This document shows positions 1 through 9,100 of a stretch of 64,000 nt of DNA, piece by piece. The notes beneath the pieces were generated by a model. It was not told the DNA's origin. It made no database searches and saw only the letters and a list, made by a program, of their open reading frames with translations. This stretch comes from a bacterium (GTDB taxonomy: Bacteria; Planctomycetota; UBA1135; UBA2386). The first letter of the stretch is position 1. Each line of letters starts with the position of its first letter. A program made the translations under genes and the position numbers. The DNA lies in assembly GCA_030432695.1 (NCBI GenBank), contig JAUILN010000005.1:496001-560000 (forward strand), given 5' to 3'.

Positions 1-1149
1 CAGCCCGGTGAAGATCCGCGCCGGCTCCTGATGCAGCGAGGCCAGCAGTCGCAGCGAGAACCGCGCGCCGACCATCACCATGCCGCTGGCGAGGTTGTGC
101 CCCGACACGTCGGCCACCACCGCGAGCGTGCGGCCATCGGCCATCGGCAGGAAGTCGTAGTAGTCGCCGCCGACGTCGCCCGAGGTCTCGCAGCGACCGG
201 CCACGTCGTAGCCCGGCACCTGCGGATCGCTCTGCGGCAGGATCTGGCGCTGGATCTCGTGCGCCAGCTGCAGCTCGCGCTGGTAGGCGGCGACCGCGCG
301 GCTGCCGAGGTGGAAGCCCAACAGCCCCGCCACGTTGTCGGCCAGATCGCACTCCACCGAGCCGAAGCCACGGCCCACCCGGTAGTCACCGGCCATGCGG
401 TCGATGCACACCAAGACGCCGAGAGTGCGGTCGACGCCCTCGGCCTGGAAGCGGACCGCAACGGCCAACGCCGCCTCGGCAGCATCCAGCGCCGCCATCG
501 GGGACGCCCGCTCGGCAGACGTAGCGGGCAGGATCACCGCGGTCCCGCTCGGCGAGTCCAGAGCCGCCTCGACGGCCTGTCGATAGCCGGCTGCCGGAAG
601 CCCGGTCTCGGGCAGGTCCACCACCAGGTGGTCGCAGACCGCGGTGTCGAAGCGGACCTCGGCACCGACCGCGAAGTGCTGCAGCTCCTGCTCGGTCCGC
701 ACGAACACCACGCGGGCGAACCCGCCGGCGACCGCGAGCCGCAGTGCCGCCTGGGCCGCGGCGTCGGACTCCTGCAAGCACGAGCCGAAGCCCCGTAGCA
801 GGTCGCCGTACATCGACACCGTCTCGAGCTGCGTGGCGCCGGTCTCGCTCATGCTGTCGAGATCCCCGGCCAACTGCGAGCAGCTGGTGAGGGCACGGGC
901 CAGGGCCTGCGCCAGGGCCTCGGCGAGATCGCACTCGACCTCGCCCTGAACCACCAGCTCGCAGCCCCCGGACAGCGGCAGGCGCACCACCGAACCGGAC
1001 CCGACGCCGGATTCCCACATCTCACCGGCCCCCGGGCCCGGGGCCCGGCCGGTGCGCTCGAGGATCCGTCCTCCACCATCGACGACGTACAGACCGATCT
1101 CGCCCGGCCCCGAACCGAGGACGCCCAGCAACGAGCCGACGCCTACCAT
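1..1149 (-). CDS. SpoIIE/PP2C-type serine phosphatase, C-terminus cut by window edge
   Basis: This is probably a cytosolic phosphatase that dephosphorylates an anti-anti-sigma (STAS) partner in a partner-switching pathway. The frame is open for 383 codons from ATG at 1149 to the left window edge. The first ~290 residues are not confidently assigned; part of them may be a GAF-like sensor. From about residue 300 a SpoIIE catalytic domain is clear: GGDYYDF at 327-333 and VADVSGH at about 343-349 carry the metal-binding aspartate/glycine signatures. The start lies only 5 bp after the stop of the RsbW-like gene, so the two are likely co-transcribed. The missing C-terminus prevents checking the last PP2C motifs. 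The family call is firm; the pathway is inferred from the neighbour. Confidence 0.88.
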   Translation of the reverse strand, partial: MVGVGSLLGVLGSGPGEIGLYVVDGGGRILERTGRAPGPGAGEMWESGVGSGSVVRLPLSGGCELVVQGEVECDLAEALAQALARALTSCSQLAGDLDSMSETGATQLETVSMYGDLLRGFGSCLQESDAAAQAALRLAVAGGFARVVFVRTEQELQHFAVGAEVRFDTAVCDHLVVDLPETGLPAAGYRQAVEAALDSPSGTAVILPATSAERASPMAALDAAEAALAVAVRFQAEGVDRTLGVLVCIDRMAGDYRVGRGFGSVECDLADNVAGLLGFHLGSRAVAAYQRELQLAHEIQRQILPQSDPQVPGYDVAGRCETSGDVGGDYYDFLPMADGRTLAVVADVSGHNLASGMVMVGARFSLRLLASLHQEPARIFTGL

Positions 1150-1154
1150 CGCGC

Positions 1155-1631
1155 TCACAGCCCCCCCTGCGGACGGGCGTCGCCGGAGGGTGGCGCGGTC
1201 GGCTCGGGCCGCCCCGCCGCCTTGCGCATCCGCAGGCAGTTCCAGCCGTCGCTGCGCTCGTACTCCATGGTGTCCATCGCGCAGCGGGCGATCAGGATGC
1301 CGTAGCCACCCGGTTCGGAGGGCATCTCGCCGGCGGTCGGCCGCTCGTCCTGGTGTGCGCAGGGGTCGAACTCCGCACCGCGGTCGGCGATCTCGACCTC
1401 GAACCCCGCCTCGTCGGCGACGAACCGCAGTCGGACGATGAGTTCCCCGTGCTCGTCCGCGCCGTGTCGCAGCACGTTGGTGAGCATCTCCTGGACCGCG
1501 AGCAGGACGTTGTAGCGGGTCTGCTCGGCGTTCTCGCGGAACGGCACCGACTCCAACAAGGCCTCGCCCGTCTGCCATGCCACCCGCAGGTGGTCCAGAT
1601 CGCCGCGTAGCGTCAGTTCGACTTCGGACAT
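1155..1631 (-). CDS. RsbW/SpoIIAB-like ATP-binding regulatory protein
   Basis: This is a 158-residue GHKL-fold protein of the anti-sigma factor/serine kinase type. Visible ATP-binding motifs are the N-box region with N52 (QEMLTNVLRHG), the G1-type ADRGAEFDP at 82-90 and the G2-type GGYGILIA at 108-115. The length matches stand-alone RsbW-type proteins (about 140-160 residues). Such proteins hold a sigma factor or another target until a STAS protein is dephosphorylated. The next gene encodes the matching SpoIIE-type phosphatase. No STAS or sigma gene is seen adjacent, so the target is unknown. The C-terminal ~20 residues are Pro/Gly-rich and probably disordered. Confidence 0.85.
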   Translation of the reverse strand: MSEVELTLRGDLDHLRVAWQTGEALLESVPFRENAEQTRYNVLLAVQEMLTNVLRHGADEHGELIVRLRFVADEAGFEVEIADRGAEFDPCAHQDERPTAGEMPSEPGGYGILIARCAMDTMEYERSDGWNCLRMRKAAGRPEPTAPPSGDARPQGGL

Positions 1632-2015
1632 CGGGTGGGTCGCTCCTCGTCCCGGACAGCTGCTTCCGGGGCCGCGTCACGGATCGCCAGACCCGGATCC
1701 GCCGAGCGACCGGAGCAACTCGGCGACGGGCCTCGGCGCGCGCATCGTGACCTGGGCGCGCCGCTCGGCCGGACTCCACCACTCCGTGGGGAGATCGACA
1801 GAGGCCCTATCGACGACCCGACCCGCCGCGCTTGACCGCCACCGACCCCGGAGACGGGAGTTCCCCGGGCGGCCGACCGGATCGCCGCTGCCAGTGGACC
1901 GTGCCCCACCGGTCGAGTACGGTCCACCCGGTTCAGATGGGCCCGACACGGTCGGACCGGGCCCGGCGGCGGATGCCGATCCAATCTCGGAGCGGCACCT
2001 CGCGGAGGGATCTCG
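1632..2015. other. Intergenic region without a convincing gene
   Basis: This 384-bp gap separates the divergent RsbW-like and amidase genes, so both promoters should lie here. Open frames cross it on both strands, but their translations are Pro/Gly/Arg-rich, low in hydrophobic residues and match no domain I recognise. A good ribosome-binding site (GGAGGGA, 2004-2010) at the right end serves the amidase gene. I see no clear sigma-70 boxes. Confidence 0.5.
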
Positions 2016-3158
2016 ATGCACACCGCTCCTCGCTGCTCGCAGCGCTCCGAGGGGCCTGCTACTGGCTCCAGTATCAGGCTCCGAGTCATTCCCGGGCGGC
2101 CGCTCCACGGTAGGGCGGTGGTTCGGCTCGCGCTCGGAGCAGTCCTCGGTCTGCTCGGTCTGTCCGGGTCGGGCTGCACGCCGCTCACCCCGTACACCCC
2201 GGGAGATTCCTCGGCTCGCGACCCGGGTTCCGGGGTCGCCCCGTCAGCGACGCTGTCGGCGATCACCGCCCCGAGCCCCGGCCGCGGTGCCGACGAACTG
2301 GCGCGCCTCGAGCGGTTCCACGATCACCCGGGAGCACTGCTCCGCAGCGCCTGGCTGCTCCAGGAGAACCACGAGAACGTCCGCTCGCTGCGGCCCATCA
2401 ATCTGGTCCTGTTCGGCGTCGACGCGCCGGACGACGAGGTCGAGGCCCTGGCCAGGTGGCTGCGAGCCCGCGCCGAGGCAGCCCGCGGCAACCGCGACGC
2501 CGCGTCGCACGACCTCGCCCAGGCTCGCCGGCTGACCCGCGACGCCGGACTCGTGGCCCGCCTCGACGGTCTCGACCTGCCGGGTTCCGCTCCCGACCCG
2601 GTCGTCGACTCGCGCCGCCTGGTGACGCTGCCCCGCGCCGCCTGGGACGCGAAGCCGGCCCGCTCCGACCAGATGGAGCGGATGGGCAGGATCGATCGGA
2701 TCACGGTGCACCACTCCGCGACCATCGCCCGACCCGGGAGCGAGCAGGCCGCCGCCACCGCGGTGCGGGGCATCCAGAAGCACCACCAGGAACACAACGG
2801 CTGGGCCGACATCGGCTACCACTTCCTGATCGACCCGGCCGGGCGGATCTTCCAGGGACGGGAGCTGACCTGGCAGGGAGCACATGCCGGCGACCCTTCA
2901 CGCAACCGCCACAACGTCGGCGTGTGCCTGCTCGGCAACTACGTCGCCACCGAGCAGGGGCGTCCCCCAGCCGGCCAGCTCCGCGCCCTCGACGGTCTCC
3001 TGTCGGCCCTCTGCGCCCGCTTCGGCGTGCCTTCCGAACGGGTGCTGACCCACCGCGAACTCAAGTCGACGACCTGTCCGGGCCCGTATCTCCAGGCGGC
3101 GGTGGAGGCCTACCGGGACCGCGGCGACCGTGGTGCGGTGGCTGCGGGGTCCCGGTGA
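2016..3158 (+). CDS. N-acetylmuramoyl-L-alanine amidase (PGRP/Amidase_2), predicted lipoprotein
   Basis: This predicted peptidoglycan amidase cleaves the bond between N-acetylmuramic acid and the stem peptide. The Amidase_2 domain spans about residues 200-370. It shows the zinc-ligand HHSA motif, a GYHF tyrosine, the late HREL histidine and TTCPG with the cysteine ligand, which is the complete T7-lysozyme/PGRP pattern. The N-terminus has a basic stretch, then a hydrophobic segment ending in LSGSGC, so C54 is a likely lipidation site. ATG 2016 is chosen because GGAGGGA lies 5 bp upstream. An in-frame GTG at 2118 would give a more ordinary signal peptide but has a poorly placed ribosome-binding site. 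Residues 60-190 form an unassigned helical region. Confidence 0.9.
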   Translation: MHTAPRCSQRSEGPATGSSIRLRVIPGRPLHGRAVVRLALGAVLGLLGLSGSGCTPLTPYTPGDSSARDPGSGVAPSATLSAITAPSPGRGADELARLERFHDHPGALLRSAWLLQENHENVRSLRPINLVLFGVDAPDDEVEALARWLRARAEAARGNRDAASHDLAQARRLTRDAGLVARLDGLDLPGSAPDPVVDSRRLVTLPRAAWDAKPARSDQMERMGRIDRITVHHSATIARPGSEQAAATAVRGIQKHHQEHNGWADIGYHFLIDPAGRIFQGRELTWQGAHAGDPSRNRHNVGVCLLGNYVATEQGRPPAGQLRALDGLLSALCARFGVPSERVLTHRELKSTTCPGPYLQAAVEAYRDRGDRGAVAAGSR

Positions 3159-3240
3159 CGGACCCGGGCGGCCCGCCGTGGACGCGCCCGATCCGCCGGG
3201 CGTGGTTGCGCGGCTCCGGGCGCGTACTATCGCGGCCGAG

Positions 3241-4530
3241 ATGACGACGCCCCTCGCGCCGAGACGACGACCTTCCCCACGGCTCCGGTGGGTCACGGTC
3301 CCCCTCCTCGCCCTTCTGCCGGTCGCCTGCGGTCCGGAGCGGGATCCGGGGAGCACTGCCCCGCCCGCCGCCGTCCCAGCCGCCCCCCCCACGTCGGATA
3401 CCGGGGGCTCCGCGATGGCGGGCCCCAGCGCCGCCAGCGGCCGCACCGGTCAAGGTCCGGCGCCGATCCTCCACGACTTCGGCACGATCCGGCACGGCAC
3501 CCGCCCCAGCCACGAGTTCGAGATCCCACTGCCCGACACCGACGGGGTGGGTCTGGTGCCGCTGGCCTTCCAGGCGACCTGCACCTGCGCCAGCCATCGG
3601 TTCCTGGTGCGCGGGACCGACGGGGTCGTCCGGGAGATCGAGCAGGACGGCGTCATGCTCGACTCGCAGGCCCTGGCCCCCGGCGAGGCCCTGCTGCTGC
3701 GGGTCACGATCGACTCGTCCCGCAAGGAGGCGGTCGACGCCGCCACCCAGATCGTCAACGGCAACGTGGTTCTGCAGGAGGCGGCGGCCGGCCACGCGCG
3801 CCACTTCGTCCGGGTCCAGTTTCGCTTCGCGATCGACGCGCCCTTCGACCTGAAGCCGTTCTCGCACCTCGACTACGGCGACATCGCGCGACCGGTCGGG
3901 CTGACCTTGCCGATCGTCATCCATCCCGACCTTCCCGAATCCGGCGACGACGCGGCGACGCTCGGCGAGCCGCAGGTCGTCGAGCAGATCGGCGATCTGG
4001 TCCGCTCGCCTCCCGACCTGGCGGTGACCCTGCAGCGCGAGGCCGACGGCTGGCTCCTGAATGCCGCCTTCAAGGCCGCGAACGATCGACCGATCGGGCC
4101 CTTCGTCTTCGCCATCCTGATCCCGACCAGTCTGCAGGTCGACGGCGACCCCTACGAGCTGCGGATCCCGGTCTCCGGCAGGGTCGTGCCTTCGGTCCAG
4201 CTCTCGCCCCCCGAAGCGTTCTCGTTCGGATCGATCCCCTTCGACGCCCCTCGTGAACAGAGTCTGATCGTGACCGACCACGACAGCTCGCGCGCCGCCG
4301 ACTTCGTGGTGCAGGCGATCGTCGACCACGAGGGGAACGACGCCGCCGAGCACTTCGAGGCGTCGGTGCTGCCGGTCGCGCAACAGCCACGCTCGCGGCG
4401 GGTGGTGCTGCGTTACCTGGGCAAGCTGGATGCGAGCACGTTCCGAGGCCAGGTGCTGGTCGGCAAGACCAACGACGACCCGGAGCCGTTGCATATCGAC
4501 TTCGTCGGGTTTCGTCGTCGGGACATCTGA
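3241..4530 (+). CDS. DUF1573-family lipoprotein
   Basis: This predicted lipoprotein has 429 residues. The N-terminus has basic residues, a hydrophobic core and the lipobox LPVAC. Around residues 75-120 it carries the DUF1573 signature: HDFGTIRHG followed by a TCTCAS cysteine pair at about 113-116. The remainder is beta-rich and resembles ASPM/SPD-2/Hydin-type Ig-like repeats; a second FSFGSIPFD motif lies near residue 330. DUF1573 proteins are common in Planctomycetota and Bacteroidota, and their function is not established. ATG 3241 is preferred over the longer frame from 3130 because it places the signal peptide at the N-terminus. It is followed on the same strand by another lipoprotein gene. 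Confidence 0.85.
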   Translation: MTTPLAPRRRPSPRLRWVTVPLLALLPVACGPERDPGSTAPPAAVPAAPPTSDTGGSAMAGPSAASGRTGQGPAPILHDFGTIRHGTRPSHEFEIPLPDTDGVGLVPLAFQATCTCASHRFLVRGTDGVVREIEQDGVMLDSQALAPGEALLLRVTIDSSRKEAVDAATQIVNGNVVLQEAAAGHARHFVRVQFRFAIDAPFDLKPFSHLDYGDIARPVGLTLPIVIHPDLPESGDDAATLGEPQVVEQIGDLVRSPPDLAVTLQREADGWLLNAAFKAANDRPIGPFVFAILIPTSLQVDGDPYELRIPVSGRVVPSVQLSPPEAFSFGSIPFDAPREQSLIVTDHDSSRAADFVVQAIVDHEGNDAAEHFEASVLPVAQQPRSRRVVLRYLGKLDASTFRGQVLVGKTNDDPEPLHIDFVGFRRRDI

Positions 4531-4630
4531 CCGCGTCGCCCCGCGCGGTCACTCCCGATCGGCCGGGAGGGTTCCGGGGAGCGGGGCGTCGGACGGAGTC
4601 CGCGCTATCCTGCTCGGACCGCGACCGATC

Positions 4631-6091
4631 ATGACCCTCGTCCACCACCTCGACGCCCGGCTCACCGCCCCGCTCGCCGCCCTCTGCGCCCTGGCGCTGC
4701 CGCTGCTCGTGCCGGGCTGCGGAGACGACTCGCCGTCCGGCTCGACCGACACCGCGACCGCCCGCGGTTCCGGCGTCGACGGCGCGCGCCAGGATCCCGT
4801 CGGCCCACGGATCCGGCTGCGCCTCAGCGGCCAGCTGGAAGGTCGGCTCGAGCCCTGCGGGTGCGCGAGCGGCCAGGTCGGTGGCCTGGCCCGCCGTTCG
4901 TTCGCCAACCAGCGCGACCGCGGCTACGACCTGCTGATCGAGGGCGGCAACCTGGTGCACGGCGGCAACTTCCTCGACGAGCTGAAGCTGCTGACCACGC
5001 TGAACATCCTCGACGACAAGCGCACCCGCTACGCGGCGGTCGGGATCGGACCGGACGAACTCGAGCTGCCCGTCGAGGTCCTCGCCGACTACCTCGCGTC
5101 GTTCCAGCTGCCGTTCGTGAGCTCCGACCTGGTGTCCGCAACGGACGCGACGCGCCACTTCCCGGCACGGCGCTTCGTCGAACGCGAGCACGAGGGCGTC
5201 ACGGTGCGGATCGCCGCGCTGACCGGCCGCGCCCCCGAGGGCGAGACGGCCGACGAATTCGGCCTCGAGCTGCTCGCGCCGCGCACCGCCTGGAAGGCCG
5301 CGATGGACGGCGCGGCCCCCGACACGTTGCGCCTCCTGATGGTGCACGGCCCCGACGACCTGGCGGTCGAGGCCGCCGGGTTCACGCCCACTCCCGATCT
5401 GGTCATCGCCATCAACGGCACCCACATGGAGCCGCCGCGCGAGGCCAGCACGGTCGAAGGGGTGCCGGTGGTCCATCCCGGCATCCGCGGTCGCTTCCTG
5501 CTCGACGTGACGCTGGAGCGCGAGGCCGGCAAGCCGCGGATCACCGACTACCACGCCTTCCCGCTGAAGGGCAGCGAGACGCAGCCCGGCGCGATGGAGG
5601 ACCCCGACATCAAGCAGCTGATCCTCGACCACCGCTTCGAGGTCAAGGAGTCGGGGGTCCGCGAGGAACTCGCCGGCCAGCGACCCACGGCGAACGGCGC
5701 CGAGTACATCGGTTCGGCGTCGTGCGCGGGCTGTCACGTCGAAGCGTTCCAGGTCTGGGAGAAGTCCAAGCACGCGCACGCCTGGACGACCCTCGAGGAG
5801 GCCGAGGCCACCGGTCGCTACGAGTGGCCGGTCACCCACTACCCCGACTGCGTGGCCTGCCACACGGTGGGCTATGGCGAGGTCAGCGGCTTCACATCAC
5901 CCGAGGCGACCCCGCTGCTCCGTGGCGTGGGCTGCGAGCAGTGCCACGGCGCCGGCAGCGCACATGCCGCGAACCCGCAGGAAGCGAAGCTCGGCGACGT
6001 CGCACCCGAGCGCTGCCAGACCTGCCACGACTACGAACAGTCGCCCGACTGGGATTACGCGCCGCGCTGGAAGACGATCGAGCACAGGTGA
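4631..6091 (+). CDS. Phosphoesterase-like lipoprotein with C-terminal tetraheme cytochrome c domain
   Basis: This 486-residue exported protein starts at ATG 4631 with a signal peptide ending in the lipobox LVPGC. Residues ~60-340 resemble the 5'-nucleotidase/metallophosphoesterase fold (EPCGCASGQVGG, NGTH motifs), but the usual N-terminal DxH metal motif is not evident, so activity is doubtful. Residues ~350-486 are a cytochrome c554-like domain with four CxxCH heme-binding motifs: CAGCH 365-369, CVACH 407-411, CEQCH 435-439 and CQTCH 462-466. Additional histidines could act as distal ligands. It probably sits on the periplasmic side of a membrane and handles electrons. The heme domain is certain from sequence; substrate and partner are unknown. 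Confidence 0.85.
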   Translation: MTLVHHLDARLTAPLAALCALALPLLVPGCGDDSPSGSTDTATARGSGVDGARQDPVGPRIRLRLSGQLEGRLEPCGCASGQVGGLARRSFANQRDRGYDLLIEGGNLVHGGNFLDELKLLTTLNILDDKRTRYAAVGIGPDELELPVEVLADYLASFQLPFVSSDLVSATDATRHFPARRFVEREHEGVTVRIAALTGRAPEGETADEFGLELLAPRTAWKAAMDGAAPDTLRLLMVHGPDDLAVEAAGFTPTPDLVIAINGTHMEPPREASTVEGVPVVHPGIRGRFLLDVTLEREAGKPRITDYHAFPLKGSETQPGAMEDPDIKQLILDHRFEVKESGVREELAGQRPTANGAEYIGSASCAGCHVEAFQVWEKSKHAHAWTTLEEAEATGRYEWPVTHYPDCVACHTVGYGEVSGFTSPEATPLLRGVGCEQCHGAGSAHAANPQEAKLGDVAPERCQTCHDYEQSPDWDYAPRWKTIEHR

Positions 6092-6161
6092 GAGAGAGCA
6101 CGGCGTCGTCGCTCGGACCGGCCGGCCTACCGAGTCCCGTCACCCGATCCATGATGCCGAC

Positions 6162-9100
6162 TCACTGAACGTGGACCTCGAGCCCGTGCGTGGCCGTGAA
6201 GCCGCCACCGTTGGCCCCGGCGTCGAGGAACGCCGCCTGGAACACGACGTCGTAGGGCAGTGGCGCGCCTGGAACCGTTACTGGCAGGCGCGCGCGGCCC
6301 TCGGCATCGAGCGTCCAGGGCGCCGCGGCGATCTGGGTCCCGACCAGGAACGAGCAGCCGAGCACCGGCACGCTGTTCCGCCCGGTCCCCAGAACCAGCA
6401 CTCCTGCCGCGTTCGCTGGACCGACCGCGACGCGAAGCGTGAATGGCGCCCCACGCACCGGCACGCCTTCCGCCGCGAGCACCGGCAAGCGGCCGTCCGC
6501 GGTCGGACAGCTGGAGCCGAAGGCTTCGACGTGCACCGGGTCGAGCCGGAACACTCCTGCCGGCTGGCTCGACGAAGTCGCGCCGCGAACGATCAGCGCA
6601 CCGAGGATCTGCCCGCGGTCGTTGATGTCCACGGCGTCGTAGAGTTCGACCCCCTGCAGGCTGACCGGGTCGACCAGGTCGACGAGGGCGCGCATCCCGG
6701 TGACCGAATCGATCAGGAACGGACGATGGCGGGCGCGGACGTTCCAGAGCGTGGCGTGCCCGACGATCATGCCGACCTCGTTGATCGCGAACAGCTCCGA
6801 GGAGTCGTAGCCCGGCAGGCTACCGACCGGCGTGCCCTGACCGTTCTCCCAGAGGACACCCATCACACCGCGCGAGGGCTTCGAGATGCCGACGATCTGG
6901 TCCGCGTCGTTGATCGATCGCGCCTCCGACGCGTAGTGGTTCGGCAGCGCGCCGAGGTTCTGCATGCCACCGGCCGAGGTCCAACGGAAGGCGAAGTCCC
7001 ACCGACCTCCGGTGGGTATCGAGCGGCCGACCACGGTGCCGACGCGGTTCACGTCGAAACCGTCCGCCGAGGTGCCACCCAGCGTTCCGAGATCGACCAG
7101 CGCCGCGCCGTCGGTCGACAGGAAGGCCCGGAGTTCCCCGATGGGCGGGAGAGAGCCCGAACCGGTGACGTAGCGGCGCGACCCGTCGCCTCGCAGTCCG
7201 CGAGGGAAGGCGCCGCGGAACGGCCCCAGCGGGAGGCTCGTCGCGCCCGTCGACGGCTCGAAGAGCTGTGGCGCGTTCAGGTGGCCGGCGTAGACCGACG
7301 CCCGGCCGAGGTCGTCGACGTCGTTCACGTAGTCCGGCGACAACACGGTCACGTGGATGCCGTCGTAGTAGAGCCCACCCGCCCCGTAGTCCTCCGTTGC
7401 GACCACGTGGCCGGCGTCGTTCATGGCACGCGGGAGCGACGACACCGGTAGCGCGGTCAGCTTCGTGAGGCGATACGGGTAGTCGACCGCGACCTCGACC
7501 GGATGGTCGACCGAGACGCCGACGGACGCCTGGGCCCGAAGCTGGACGATGCCCAGCGAGGCGGTCGAAGCGACGCGGATCGGGAAGCTCGCCGTGCAGC
7601 CACCGCTCGGAATCGTCACCGTCGCGGGCAAGCCCACCGTGCCCGTCGGCAAGGTCGAGAGCGTGACCGTGAGTCCGTTCGACGGCGCCCGTCCGTCGAT
7701 GGTGACGGTGCCCTCGTAGCTGCGGTTTCGCGGCAGCACGGTCCGGCCGTTCGTCGGCGGTACGTCGACGGACAACGCGACCACGCCGGTGAGCTGGTCG
7801 TCCAACCGCACCAGGAACCCGTCGGCCGTCCCTCCGCCGTAGGTGTTCTGGAACGCGTTCGTGGAGGGCGCGATGCGACCTGCAGAGGACGCGATGCCAC
7901 CCAGCCAGACCGTGCCATCGGGCAGGAGATCGAGACCCAGCGCTTCGTTGCCGGCGACGCGCTGGGCATAGGCCAGCGCGCTGCCATTGGCGTTGACCTT
8001 CACCGCGTAGGCTCCCACAGGCGCATCGAGGGGAGGCCCCCACATCGCGAGGTGCGCGTGACCGGTGGCATCGACCTTCAGATCGGTGACCCGATCGGTG
8101 GTGCCTCGCTTGCCCAGGTAGGTCGCCCACTCCCGTTGGGAGAGCGACGGATCGAACTTGGCGAGGGTCGCGTCGCCGTGCCCAGAGCTGTCGCTGGAAC
8201 CGGCATACTCGAACTGGAAAGCCCCGGGAGTCGTCGCGAAGCCGGGGCCGGCAGTGCCGGATACGTAGATCGCCTGGCCGAGGTCGACGTCGACCGCGCC
8301 CACCGGGATCGGATAGCGGGTGGCGAACAGCATCCCCCCGGAACTGTCCAGCCGGGTGACGAAGCCCAGCCCGTCCTGCGCCCACCCCGAAGCAGTCACG
8401 GCAAAGCCAGGACTCTCGGTCAGCCCGCCGAGAACAACCCCGCCGAGCCCATCGAGCGACATGCTGCAACGGCCGTCACGAAGGAAGCCGGCACCAGGCG
8501 AGTCGTATCCGCTTCCACCGAGGTAGGTCGACCACATCACGGCACCCGCCGGGTCGTAGCGCGTCACGAAGCAGTCGTGGATGCCGCCGCCGTAGTTCGG
8601 CTGCGCGGGATTGCGAGTCGGGAAGTCGGTCGAGTCGGTCGCCCCGTAGACGGTCGCCGTGCCGTCCGGTTCGACCTCGACGTCGAGCGCCTCGGTGAGG
8701 TTCTGCGAGATGCGCGAGACGCCCTCGAGGCCGCTCCCACCGAGATGGGTGGAGTAGACGAAGTTGGCCCCGGTGGGGTCGAGCATCACGACGAAGGCGT
8801 CGTACGCGCCGGCCAGCGACGGCTGCGCGGCGTTGGGAGTCACCGGGAAGTCGGTGGCGTTGGTGACCCCCACCACCACGGCACGGCCAGCTCCGTCGAC
8901 GTCGATCGCGAGCCCGCGCTCGAAGCCCAGGTGGTCGCCGGAACCACCGAGGTAGGTCGCGTACAGGAGCTGACCGCCGGTCGGATCGAACTTGCAGATG
9001 AACGCGTCGTACACGCCGTCCAGCGCGGTCTGCGGTCCGGATGCCGGCAGGTTCGACGACGCCGTCAACCCGGTCGTGTAGACGTTGCCCTGGTCATCGA

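Noticed and set aside
1677..2108. Minus-strand frame that could have been a STAS gene upstream of the RsbW-like gene
   Set aside because: The translation is Pro/Gly/Ser-rich with no STAS pattern and it overlaps the amidase start.
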